Positions 26,960 to 34,224 of a DNA stretch of 64,000 nucleotides are shown piece by piece. Below the pieces are notes generated by a model. The model saw only the letters and a program-made list of their open reading frames with translations, was not told the origin of the DNA and ran no database searches. Where the stretch lies: assembly GCA_029960065.1 (NCBI GenBank), contig JASCOF010000005.1:310001-374000 (forward strand), in the 5' to 3' direction. Each line of letters opens with the position of its first letter. Position 1 is the first letter of the stretch. A program made the translations under genes and the position numbers. The DNA comes from Flavobacteriaceae bacterium PS02336 (GTDB lineage: Bacteria > Bacteroidota > Bacteroidia > Flavobacteriales > Flavobacteriaceae).

Positions 26960-27253
26960 CGGCTTATCAGAAAATTTTGGAATATATTTGAGTTTTATAA
27001 AACAACACTGATTATAAATTTTATAGTTTCTGCTGCAGCATTGTTTTTGGGGAGTTTAAATTACTTTTTCTTTATAGCAGCTACAATTGGATTTGGATTT
27101 AGTATTGGCTTTAAAGAGTTGTATCGAAAGAATGAATATTTGTTTTATCTAAATAATGGAGTTTCAAAAATCAAACTGCTGGGGTATAGTTTTCTATTGA
27201 ATTTGTTTCTAGTTGTACTTTTTGCTTTATTGTTAATTTCTGTTGTAAAATAA
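26960..27253 (+). CDS. small two- or three-helix membrane protein with no clear start codon
   Basis: An open frame directly follows the AddB stop in phase and encodes RLIRKFWNIFEFYKTT, then hydrophobic segments IINFIVSAAALFLGSLNYFF, IAATIGFGFSIG and LLNLFLVVLFALLLISVVK. No ATG or GTG is present in the frame. A TTG at 27041 would remove the first hydrophobic segment; other options are CTG at 27008 or a rare codon just after the AddB stop. It ends 2 bp before the ATG of the ABC ATPase, so the two are probably translated together and the protein may be its membrane partner. The exact start is unresolved, and read-through from addB is also possible. Confidence 0.5.
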   Translation, partial: RLIRKFWNIFEFYKTTLIINFIVSAAALFLGSLNYFFFIAATIGFGFSIGFKELYRKNEYLFYLNNGVSKIKLLGYSFLLNLFLVVLFALLLISVVK

Positions 27254-27255
27254 TA

Positions 27256-27930
27256 ATGGAGAAGCATATTATTGAAATTAGTGGTATTCAGAAAAAAAAT
27301 GATCATAAAACGATTCTTTCGGATGTTTATCTGAAAATTGAAACAGGAGAAATTGTTGGTTTGCTAGGAAGAAATGGTTCTGGAAAATCTACACTCTTTA
27401 AAATTATTGCAGGTCTTTTGTCTGCTCAGGATAAGAGTATTTTTATAGATGGAATTTCAAAGAATAATTCTTCAGATTTATGGAGTGAAATTAGTTATCT
27501 GTATCAATATCAATTTATTCCGAATCATCTGTCCGTAATTAGGACAATTTTTTTAGCTGTCGCTAAACAAAAGAGAACTCTTTTTTTTGAAGATGTTTTT
27601 ATAAAATCTCTTATAAATAAAAAAAATAAGAACTTGTCTTTTGGAGAGTTACGATATCTTCAGGTAAAAATTATTCTTTTCAATGATTCAAAGTTTGTGT
27701 TGTTGGATGAACCTTTTAGTGGATTATCGCCTATAATGATAGAGGTAGTTTCAAAACTAATTAAAGAAAATTCCGAAAGAAAAGGAATACTTATTACGGA
27801 TCACAATTATGAAGAAGTGATGAGAATTTCGACTAGAATGCAGTTGTTGAGTGAGGGTAAGTTGCAGAATATCAGTAAAAAAGCCGAACTTTTTGAAAAA
27901 GGATATCTAAGAAGTCCGGCTGTTTTTTAA
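27256..27930 (+). CDS. ABC transporter ATP-binding protein
   Basis: A 224-residue ABC ATPase domain. Walker A is GRNGSGKS (38-45), the signature is LSFGE (127-131), Walker B is FVLLDEP (147-153) and the H-loop is LITDHN near 180. The LLDEPFSGLSPIMIEVV segment resembles LptB-like ATPases, but the Q-loop region is atypical (YLYQYQF). It starts 2 bp after the small membrane protein and ends 6 bp before a convergent small gene. The transported substrate is unknown. Only one small membrane partner is visible, which is short for a permease. Confidence 0.88.
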   Translation: MEKHIIEISGIQKKNDHKTILSDVYLKIETGEIVGLLGRNGSGKSTLFKIIAGLLSAQDKSIFIDGISKNNSSDLWSEISYLYQYQFIPNHLSVIRTIFLAVAKQKRTLFFEDVFIKSLINKKNKNLSFGELRYLQVKIILFNDSKFVLLDEPFSGLSPIMIEVVSKLIKENSERKGILITDHNYEEVMRISTRMQLLSEGKLQNISKKAELFEKGYLRSPAVF

Positions 27931-27936
27931 AAGCTT

Positions 27937-28080
27937 TTAGCTAAATATTTTTTTGAAAAAACCTTTTTTAGCTTTTTCTCCAGAAGCAGTGTTATTGATA
28001 TGTCCGTTTTCAATACGAAATCTTCTAAACTTCTCTAGTTTTACATTTAGGTCAAAGCGTAATTCGTCAACAGTTTTCAT
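27937..28080 (-). CDS. small basic protein of Roadblock module 2
   Basis: A 47-residue basic protein: an N-terminal helix (MKTVDELRFDLNVKLEKFRR) and a short tail GEKAKKGFFKKIFS that could lie on a membrane or partner surface. The core DLNVKLEKFRRFRIEN lines up with DVERRMKDFEKLRIKF of the protein at 17046, and both end in a K-G-F/I-F-K motif. It is divergent from the Roadblock pair at 28370-29091, the same arrangement as module 1. The ATG at 28080 is chosen because a promoter (28096-28103, with TTG at 28125-28127) overlaps the longer upstream frame. Confidence 0.65.
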   Translation of the reverse strand: MKTVDELRFDLNVKLEKFRRFRIENGHINNTASGEKAKKGFFKKIFS

Positions 28081-28095
28081 AAATAAAATTTTTTG

Positions 28096-28127
28096 CAAAG
28101 CTATATAAAAACTTCTTGCAATTGCAA
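28096..28127 (-). promoter_or_regulatory. promoter TTG-N21-TAGCTTTG for the small protein
   Basis: On the reverse strand, TTG (28125-28127) is followed after 21 bp by TAGCTTTG (28096-28103), a full match to the Bacteroidota pattern. It lies 15 bp before the ATG at 28080. Confidence 0.6.
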
Positions 28128-28330
28128 CAATCTGCAAATGTTAATTTTAGAAATGAATTTTATGAAACGAAATGTTATGATTTTAAAACAATATGTTTTT
28201 TATGTTAATTTTTATTGCAGATTTTTTGCAAAAAAATAAGATTAATTATGTGATAAATAAAAGTGAGTCAGTCTGTTAGATATTCCTTTTTTTTAACAAG
28301 TGTTTATCGGTCAAATGATATTGATTGAAA

Positions 28331-28338
28331 TATCTTTG
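28331..28338 (+). promoter_or_regulatory. -7 element TATCTTTG for Roadblock module 2
   Basis: A perfect TAnnTTTG match 31 bp before the ATG at 28370. No clear -33 TTG at standard spacing. Confidence 0.55.
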
Positions 28339-28369
28339 ACCCTTCCAAAAACATGACAAATAAAAGAAT

Positions 28370-28690
28370 ATGATTGATTTACAAACACTAGTACAAGAGA
28401 CTGGAGCAGAATCTGGATTGAGTTTTAATATTGATGGAATCTTAAACGAGTCTGTTAATTTAGAATATGACGGAAATGTTGCAGCAATGATCGGAATGAT
28501 CTTAAAGATGTGCCTTGAAATGTCGGAAGACGTAAACAACGGTGATCTTAAACAAGTTATGATTAAAAATAATGACGGAATTGTCGTTGCTACCAAAAAT
28601 GAAGATGATAACTGCATCGCGTTACTTTCTAAGGATTTGAGTAAAATGGGACTATTACTTCGAAAAATGGATTCTGTTTTTAGCAACTAA
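28370..28690 (+). CDS. Roadblock/LC7-like protein (module 2, first gene)
   Basis: A 106-residue protein homologous to the one at 16509-16865: ESVNLEYDGNVAAMIGMILK against SLNLDYGDSIAAMSAAILSM, NGDLKQVMIKNNDGIVVATK against KGSLKQLYLKSAEGVIVGNK, and LSKMGLLLRKMDSV at the end. The protein is shorter at the N-terminus than its paralogue. Roadblock proteins are dimeric scaffolds for GTPases in other systems; whether this one binds a GTPase is unknown. It is followed after 26 bp by the second Roadblock gene, forming a rightward pair. Confidence 0.78.
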   Translation: MIDLQTLVQETGAESGLSFNIDGILNESVNLEYDGNVAAMIGMILKMCLEMSEDVNNGDLKQVMIKNNDGIVVATKNEDDNCIALLSKDLSKMGLLLRKMDSVFSN

Positions 28691-28716
28691 TTATAAACCT
28701 AAATATTTAATACAAT

Positions 28717-29091
28717 ATGTCAGATTTTTTACAAAACTTTCAAAACGATCTAAAAGAAAATATAAATGGATTTATTGCTGTTTCAGTTACTGAAGTTGAA
28801 ACAGGAATGTCTTATTGTTCACTTACTGCTAGACCAGATTTTGATCCAGAATTAGCTTCTGCTTACAACTTAGAAGTGGTTAAAGCTAAACTGAATGCTA
28901 TTAGAGCTTTAGGATTAGATCAAAAAATTAATGATATTTTAATTACACTTACAGATCAAATTCATATTATTGACCTTTCTGAAGATGGAAGATATTTTAT
29001 CTATTTGGCTGTAGATTCTACTAAAGCTAATCTTGGTTTAACAAGAGCGGTTTTGTCTAGATATAAAAAAGATATTATCACGAAGTTATAA
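28717..29091 (+). CDS. Roadblock/LC7-like protein (module 2, second gene)
   Basis: A 124-residue protein about 60% identical by eye to the one at 16095-16475. Shared blocks include NGFIAVSVTEVETG, FDPELASAYNLEVVKAKLNA, DILITLTDQIHIIDLS and STKANLGLTRAVL. The strong conservation between the two copies, compared with weaker conservation of the first genes, suggests that this subunit carries the main binding surface. It ends before a shared terminator with the convergent alpha/beta hydrolase gene. Confidence 0.82.
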   Translation: MSDFLQNFQNDLKENINGFIAVSVTEVETGMSYCSLTARPDFDPELASAYNLEVVKAKLNAIRALGLDQKINDILITLTDQIHIIDLSEDGRYFIYLAVDSTKANLGLTRAVLSRYKKDIITKL

Positions 29092-29115
29092 CAATATTTT
29101 GCCCCCAACAATGAG

Positions 29116-29154
29116 AAAAAGGCTATTTCAACCTCGGTTAGAAATGGCCTTTTT
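29116..29154. terminator. bidirectional terminator
   Basis: AAAAAGGCTATTTC (29116-29129) pairs with GAAATGGCCTTTTT (29141-29154) with one mismatch. It lies between the Roadblock pair and the convergent hydrolase and could serve both. Confidence 0.88.
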
Positions 29155-29175
29155 CGATTTTTAATGTTGGGTTTT

Positions 29176-29952
29176 TTATTCGAAGAAGTCTAATAGAACA
29201 GTTTGTAAAGCTTCTTTGTTTTCAATATGACTCATGTGGCCGTCTTCAAAAGAAACTAATTCTGCTGTTGTGCCTTCAATTTGAGAAAGATTTTCTTCAT
29301 AATTTAGTACAGGATCTTTTTTGCCTAGAATCAATAAAACGGGAAAACGGTCTTCTTTTAAAAGCCATTCGCGGTCTTTGCGTACTTTCATTCCTTCCAG
29401 AGAAGCTATAATTCCTTGTAAAGGTGTTTTTAAAGCTTCTGCTTTTACTTTTTCAATTTCTTTGGCTAATCTTGTTCTGTTATTTTCGCTGAATAAATTG
29501 GCAATGGCTAAACTCACAAAACTAGTGTAATTTTGTTTTACAGCTTTTATGGCGCGGGTTCTATTCAGTTTTTTATCGGCGCTGTCTTCTTTTGAAGTTG
29601 AATTTAGTAAAACTAATTTCTGGATTTTCTGCGGATACAATTCGGCGAAAGCCAAACCAACATAACCGCCCATTGAATGCCCGACAATAATAGCTTTTTC
29701 GATTTTCAAATGTTTTAAAACTTCATTAACGACATTTGCATTTTCTTCCATTTCGTGAACATAACCTAAAGAATCAGAATCTCCGTGGCCTAGTAAATCA
29801 ATTGTAATTACACGATTTTTTTCTGAGAAAAGGGCATCATAATCTTTCCACATTTTTTTGTTTTCTAAAAAACCGTGAAGTAAAACAATTGCATTTCCTT
29901 TTCCTGAATCTGTAAAAGATATTTTGGTGTTTTTATATAGAATATTTTTCAA
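29176..29952 (-). CDS. alpha/beta hydrolase
   Basis: A 258-residue cytosolic alpha/beta-fold hydrolase. The oxyanion-hole motif is LLHGFLENKKMW, the nucleophile elbow is GHSMGGYVG (catalytic serine), the acid is probably D in LILGKKDPVL, and the final histidine is in GHMSHIENKE. The overall size and motifs resemble BioH/MenH/esterase-type proteins, but the neighbours give no pathway hint, so the substrate is unknown. It has no signal peptide. The gene is convergent with the second Roadblock module. Confidence 0.9.
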   Translation of the reverse strand: MKNILYKNTKISFTDSGKGNAIVLLHGFLENKKMWKDYDALFSEKNRVITIDLLGHGDSDSLGYVHEMEENANVVNEVLKHLKIEKAIIVGHSMGGYVGLAFAELYPQKIQKLVLLNSTSKEDSADKKLNRTRAIKAVKQNYTSFVSLAIANLFSENNRTRLAKEIEKVKAEALKTPLQGIIASLEGMKVRKDREWLLKEDRFPVLLILGKKDPVLNYEENLSQIEGTTAELVSFEDGHMSHIENKEALQTVLLDFFE

Positions 29953-30082
29953 AATGATATTTTAAAGTGTGAAGTGCAAAGATAAAAAAGGTAAAATCAT
30001 ATAAGAAATATAAGTTCATTTGAGTTAAAAATAATAGTGATTAGGTTCAGTTTTAAATGAACGTACATCAATTATAAGGTTT

Positions 30083-30115
30083 TAAAAAAAATGGCTTCCA
30101 TTTCTGAAAGCCATT
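30083..30115 (-). terminator. terminator after the AIM24-type gene
   Basis: On the reverse strand AATGGCTT and AAGCCATT (30108-30115 and 30090-30097) form the stem, followed by a run of eight T residues. Confidence 0.85.
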
Positions 30116-30120
30116 CTAAA

Positions 30121-30924
30121 TTAAAAGCGATTATCTCCATCCAAGAGGTTTCCTAATCCTCCAAGTAGACTTCCTTCATCGCGGCTGTTTCCGCCAGATC
30201 TTGGTGCCGATGCAATAATTCGGTCAGCCAATCTGGAGAATGGCAGCGACTGAATGTAAACCGTTCCCGGACCTTTTAAAGTGGCATAAAACAGTCCTTC
30301 ACCACCAAAAATAGAATTCTTGATGCCGCCAATAAATTCAATATCGTAATCTACATCTTTGGTAAAACCAATAATACAGCCCGTATCTACTTTTAGGACT
30401 TCGCCGTGACCCAATACTTTTTTTGCCATTGTTCCTCCAGAATGCACAAACGCCATTCCGTCTCCTTCAATTTTCTGCATGATAAAGCCTTCACCGCCAA
30501 ATAATCCGCGTCCTAGTTTCTGAGAAAATTCTATGCCAACAGAAACGCCTTTTGCAGCGCATAAAAAGGAACTTTTCTGGCAGATAAATTTACCTTGAAA
30601 TTCGGTTAAATCAATCGGAAGGATTTTTCCAGGATATGGCGATGCAAATGAAACTTTGCTTTTAGTATTTCCTTGGTTTAAAAATGCCGTCATAAACAAG
30701 CTTTCTCCCGTAAGAACTCTTTTACCAGCATTTAAAAGTTTGCCAAATAAACCTGAGCCCTGTTGTTGAGAACCATCACCAAATATGGTTTCCATCTGGA
30801 TATTGTTTTCCATCATCATAAAGCTTCCGGCTTCGGCAATTACGATCTCTTGTGGATCTAATTCTATTTCGACATATTGCATTTCTTCTCCAAAAATCTG
30901 ATAATCTATTTCGTGTGCCTGCAT
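30121..30924 (-). CDS. AIM24 / TIGR00266-family protein
   Basis: A 267-residue protein of the AIM24 (TIGR00266) family, with a double jelly-roll-like strand-rich body. Typical elements are EIELDPQEIVIAEAGSFMMM near the N-terminus, LTGESLFMTAF in the middle, FICQKSSFLCAAKGV, and FGGEGLFYATLKGPGTVYIQ near the C-terminus. The biochemical role of bacterial members is not established; yeast Aim24 is mitochondrial. The C-terminal tail is glycine/serine-rich (SAPRSGGNSRDEGSLLGGLG). It is monocistronic, with a terminator right after the stop. Confidence 0.92.
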   Translation of the reverse strand: MQAHEIDYQIFGEEMQYVEIELDPQEIVIAEAGSFMMMENNIQMETIFGDGSQQQGSGLFGKLLNAGKRVLTGESLFMTAFLNQGNTKSKVSFASPYPGKILPIDLTEFQGKFICQKSSFLCAAKGVSVGIEFSQKLGRGLFGGEGFIMQKIEGDGMAFVHSGGTMAKKVLGHGEVLKVDTGCIIGFTKDVDYDIEFIGGIKNSIFGGEGLFYATLKGPGTVYIQSLPFSRLADRIIASAPRSGGNSRDEGSLLGGLGNLLDGDNRF

Positions 30925-31072
30925 AAGTTCTAATTTTTTGTTTTTAAAATTAGACTAAGGATGATTTAGAATGTTACAGTTTTTTAGCGCACTTCAGTCA
31001 TTTTTAAAAAGATAAAACACTTTTGTTATTTTAAATTAGTCTTAATTATGTGTTTTATTACATTAAATTCTA

Positions 31073-31080
31073 TATTTTTG
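31073..31080 (+). promoter_or_regulatory. -7 element TATTTTTG
   Basis: A perfect TAnnTTTG match 23 bp before the ATG at 31104 of a small unknown gene. It overlaps the upstream in-frame codons, which supports the shorter start. Confidence 0.5.
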
Positions 31081-31103
31081 CACCGTTATTATATTTTATC
31101 AGA

Positions 31104-31460
31104 ATGGCATTAGTTAGTGATTTGACCACCAAAATATTATTTGAAACCGAAAAAGGATACAGTTATCAATGTGATTTGACCAATAGTATAATCATCAATT
31201 TTGTTGATACGGTGTCAAGTTATAAGATTCACGATTTTTTGATTTTTCAAAGAAAGGTTAATAGCGTTGACATTCTTAATATGCTTTATGACTTATCTGA
31301 TCAGTCAGATGCGCAGTTGATTGAAACTACCAAAAGAAATTTTTCCAGAAATCTTACGATCTGCGAAATAGTACAGTTAAGAGATTTATTAAACGGAACA
31401 AAATTTACCCTTAACTTACATTCTATGCTTTGCAATATGGTCAATGTAGAGCTTATTTAG
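31104..31460 (+). CDS. unknown small protein
   Basis: A 118-residue soluble protein that I do not recognise. It begins MALVSDLTTKILFETEKGYS and has a mixed strand/helix composition with four cysteines (in SYQCDLTN, LTICEIVQ, MLCNMV) but no obvious metal-binding spacing. It has its own -7 element (31073-31080) and precedes ferritin by 89 bp on the same strand. It may be specific to Flavobacteriia. The ATG at 31104 is chosen over the in-frame start at 31050, because the latter lies upstream of the promoter element. Confidence 0.65.
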   Translation: MALVSDLTTKILFETEKGYSYQCDLTNSIIINFVDTVSSYKIHDFLIFQRKVNSVDILNMLYDLSDQSDAQLIETTKRNFSRNLTICEIVQLRDLLNGTKFTLNLHSMLCNMVNVELI

Positions 31461-31549
31461 ATTCTTACTTAGATTAAATCCAAATTTTCAAGGGGTTACG
31501 GCTGCCTTCTTTAATTTTTGTAATTTTACACGTATAAAAATTAAAGGTC

Positions 31550-32068
31550 ATGAAAGATTTACTAAGAACACGTACTTCATTAGTTGAAGGAATCGAAAAT
31601 ATATTGAACTTACAAGCAAAATTAGAAAGTGATGCTTCTAATAAATATTTAGCTATGGCTGCATGGTTAGATAGAAACGGGTATGCACATACAGCGTCTT
31701 ATTTGTATAAGCAAGCCGAAGAAGAAAGAGAGCATTTTCTAAAAGTTTTTAAATATATTACAGACATGGGAGGGATTGCAGTTACGCCATCTATTCCAGA
31801 AGTGCAGCAGGAATTTGCTTCTCTTAAAGAAGTATTTGAAATTGCTTTGCAAAACGAAATTGCAGTTACTCAAGCAATCAATAAAGTAATCGCTAAATGT
31901 AGAGCTGAAAATGATTATGCTACAGAAGATTTTATGATGTGGTATGTAGCTGAGCAAAGAGAAGAAGAGAAAAATGCAAGAAGAGCTTTAGAGCTTTTTG
32001 ACTTGATCAACGAAAATGCAGCTGATGGAAAATTCCAATTAGATGTGCAAATAGCTAAAATCGGATAA
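31550..32068 (+). CDS. ferritin
   Basis: A 172-residue non-haem ferritin that stores iron in a 24-subunit cage. Ferroxidase-type ligands are visible: E26 (in LESDASNKYLAMAAWLD), E59 and H62 (in EEEREH), E103 (in QNEIAVTQ) and the EQREEEKNAR stretch with E135/E138. The four-helix bundle length matches bacterial FtnA. No bacterioferritin haem methionine is expected in this type. It is monocistronic and closed by a terminator with a long stem. Confidence 0.95.
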   Translation: MKDLLRTRTSLVEGIENILNLQAKLESDASNKYLAMAAWLDRNGYAHTASYLYKQAEEEREHFLKVFKYITDMGGIAVTPSIPEVQQEFASLKEVFEIALQNEIAVTQAINKVIAKCRAENDYATEDFMMWYVAEQREEEKNARRALELFDLINENAADGKFQLDVQIAKIG

Positions 32069-32089
32069 TAAAAGATTTGTAAAATTTAA

Positions 32090-32128
32090 AAAGCCCTTAA
32101 TAATCTAAATTATTAAGGGCTTTATTTT
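32090..32128. terminator. bidirectional terminator between ferritin and pepP
   Basis: AAAGCCCTTAATAAT (32090-32104) and ATTATTAAGGGCTTT (32109-32123) form a perfect 15-bp stem with a 4-nt loop, with A- and T-runs on the flanks. It serves ferritin and the convergent aminopeptidase. Confidence 0.92.
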
Positions 32129-32131
32129 TAT

Positions 32132-33424
32132 TTATTCATTCATCAAAGTTTCAATCTCGTCAACTTCAACTGGAATATTTCTCATTAAGTTAAAAGGTTC
32201 GCCTTTTTCCTGAACTACAACATTGTCTTCTAAACGGATTCCGAATTTTTCTGCTGGAATGTAGATTCCCGGCTCAACCGTGAAAACCATATTTGGTTTC
32301 ATTGGTTCATGAAGCAATCCGTAATCGTGCGTGTCCAATCCCATGTGATGAGACGTTCCGTGCATGAAGTATTTTTTGTAAGCAGGCCATTCTGGATTTT
32401 CGTTCTGAACATCGGCTTTGTCTAATAAGCCTAAACCAAGCAATTCAGAAGTCATGATTTTACCCACTTCAATATGATATTGTTTCCAAAGTGTTCCTGG
32501 AGTCAACATTTTTGTAGCTTCATTTTTAACGTTCAAAACTGCTTTGTAAACCGCTTTTTGACGCTCAGAAAAACGTCCAGAAACTGGAATCGTTCTTGTC
32601 ATATCGCTAGAATAATTGGCATATTCTGCTGCAACGTCTAGCAAAATTAAATCTCCGTCTTTACATTGCTGATTGTTTTCGATATAATGCAAAACATTCG
32701 CATTGTTTCCTGAAGCGATAATTGGCGTGTAAGCAAAACCTTTAGAACGATTACGGATGAATTCGTGAGCCAATTCGGCTTCAATTTCATATTCGGTAAC
32801 ATTTGGTTTTACGAATCCTAATAATCTGCGGAAACCTTTTTCGGTAATATCACAAGCGTGCTGAATCAAATCGATTTCTTCGCTTTCTTTTACAGAACGA
32901 ATTCTTTGCAAAATTGGGTTGCTTTTCGCTACGTTGTGTGCAGGATAACGCTCTTTCCACCATTTTACAAAACGAGCTTCGCGAGTTTCAGTTTCAACCG
33001 AAGCGCGGTAATGTTCGTTGGTATTAATGTACATCGTATCGGCATACGTCATCATTTCGTTCAAAACTTTATGAAAATCCTGTAACCAATAAACCGTTCT
33101 AATTCCAGAAACCTGAAAAGCACGTTCTTTAGTCAGTTTTTCACCTTCCCAAACTGCAATATGATCGTTGGTTTCTCTCAAAAAAAGAATTTCTCTTTGA
33201 CTTTCATATGGCGCATCTGGAAACAAAAGCAAAACGCTTTCTTCCTGATCTACACCGCTTAGATAAAAAATATCTCTATGTTGTGCAAACGGCAAAGTAC
33301 TGTCGGCACTAATTGGGTAAATGTCATTTGAGTTGAATACTGCAACAGAGTTAGGTTTCATTTCAGCCATGAACTTTCTGCGGTTTTTTACAAAAAGTGC
33401 GCTGTTTATTTGATGATATTTCAT
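32132..33424 (-). CDS. pepP: Xaa-Pro aminopeptidase (M24B)
   Basis: A 430-residue metallopeptidase that removes the N-terminal residue before proline. The N-terminal creatinase-like domain (about 1-170) precedes the pita-bread M24 catalytic domain. Metal ligands can be placed as D in LLDVAAEYANYSSDMTRTIP (both aspartates), H in HGTSHHMGLDTHD, and the two glutamates in VEPGIYIP and IRLEDNVVV. The pattern matches PepP of E. coli. It is cytosolic with no signal peptide. It is monocistronic; the large repeat-rich gap at 33425-34224 lies upstream. Confidence 0.94.
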   Translation of the reverse strand: MKYHQINSALFVKNRRKFMAEMKPNSVAVFNSNDIYPISADSTLPFAQHRDIFYLSGVDQEESVLLLFPDAPYESQREILFLRETNDHIAVWEGEKLTKERAFQVSGIRTVYWLQDFHKVLNEMMTYADTMYINTNEHYRASVETETREARFVKWWKERYPAHNVAKSNPILQRIRSVKESEEIDLIQHACDITEKGFRRLLGFVKPNVTEYEIEAELAHEFIRNRSKGFAYTPIIASGNNANVLHYIENNQQCKDGDLILLDVAAEYANYSSDMTRTIPVSGRFSERQKAVYKAVLNVKNEATKMLTPGTLWKQYHIEVGKIMTSELLGLGLLDKADVQNENPEWPAYKKYFMHGTSHHMGLDTHDYGLLHEPMKPNMVFTVEPGIYIPAEKFGIRLEDNVVVQEKGEPFNLMRNIPVEVDEIETLMNE

Positions 33425-34224
33425 AATTATTTCGTTTTTGAACTTCGAATTTCAAAATTACTAATTTTTGAATAAGTGGCGTATAATAGATTTATTAAAG
33501 TTTTCTTATTTGTTTTGAGTTTTGCTGCGAAGGCGCTAAGGCACGAAGTTTTTTTAACCGCAAAGGGCGCTAAGGTTTACGCAAAGCACGCAGGAGATTT
33601 TTGCCAAAAAGCCTCAAAGACACAAAGTTTCCATGCTGTTTTGTCCTCCTGAGCGAAGTCGAAGGATCTGCGCAAAGTATCTCTTTAAATTGTAATGAAA
33701 TAATCTCGCAAAGTCGCTAAAGCGCAAAGTTTTTACACAATCTTGTCATTTCGATCCCGAGGCTTCGGGAGAGAAATCTTCGCAAGTAACTCGACAAAGA
33801 TTTGCACGCATAGTTTTGTCATCTTGACGAAGGAAAGATCACACTCGAAACTCGACAAAGATTTACAATTTTGTCTCACGCAGATTTAGCAGATTTAGCA
33901 GATTTTTTCTTTTCAGAGTCGCAGTTAACCACAATCTTGTCATTTCGACGAAAGAGAAATCTTCGCAAGTAACTCGACAAAGATTGATAAAATCTTACTT
34001 ACATAGAACCTTAGTATCTTAGAATCTTGAATCTTAATTTGGGCGTGCCCCTCCTGGTCGGGCTTTCGGCTATATCTTTTATTTCCGCTCCACTTCATAA
34101 AAAGTGTACATTTCTATCTCAAGAAAAAATTATTTTATGAAAAAAGTTTACAATGAATGAATTTTTAATTGATTGAGTTTTGTAATATTGTATGAAATTT
34201 AAGAATAAAATTATAAAAAGTTAG
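33425..34224. repeat. 800-bp gene-free region built from dispersed repeats
   Basis: No gene is seen. Near-identical blocks occur at 33738-33802 and 33932-33985 (sharing CAATCTTGTCATTTCGA and GCAAGTAACTCGACAAAGAT), with a diverged third copy at 33817-33864 and a fourth related one at 33643-33667 (CTGAGCGAAGTCGAAGGA). Copy one has a hairpin insert TCCCGAGGCTTCGGGA. AACCGCAAAGG with TTTACGCAAAG at 33551-33586 recurs at 36840-36875. A segment at 34041-34086 (GGGCGTGCCCCTCC, GGTCGGGCTTTCGGC) also looks like a family I associate with Flavobacterium intergenic DNA. Confidence 0.8.

Noticed and set aside
16095-29091. A hidden small GTPase gene in either Roadblock module
   Set aside because: I read all frames around both modules and found no GxxxxGK[ST] with NKxD; the nearest P-loop protein is the ABC ATPase at 27256, which is a different family.
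33425-34224. A remnant insertion sequence in the repeat-rich gap
   Set aside because: No open frame of a transposase and no pair of terminal inverted repeats with target duplication was seen; the blocks look like short dispersed repeats.
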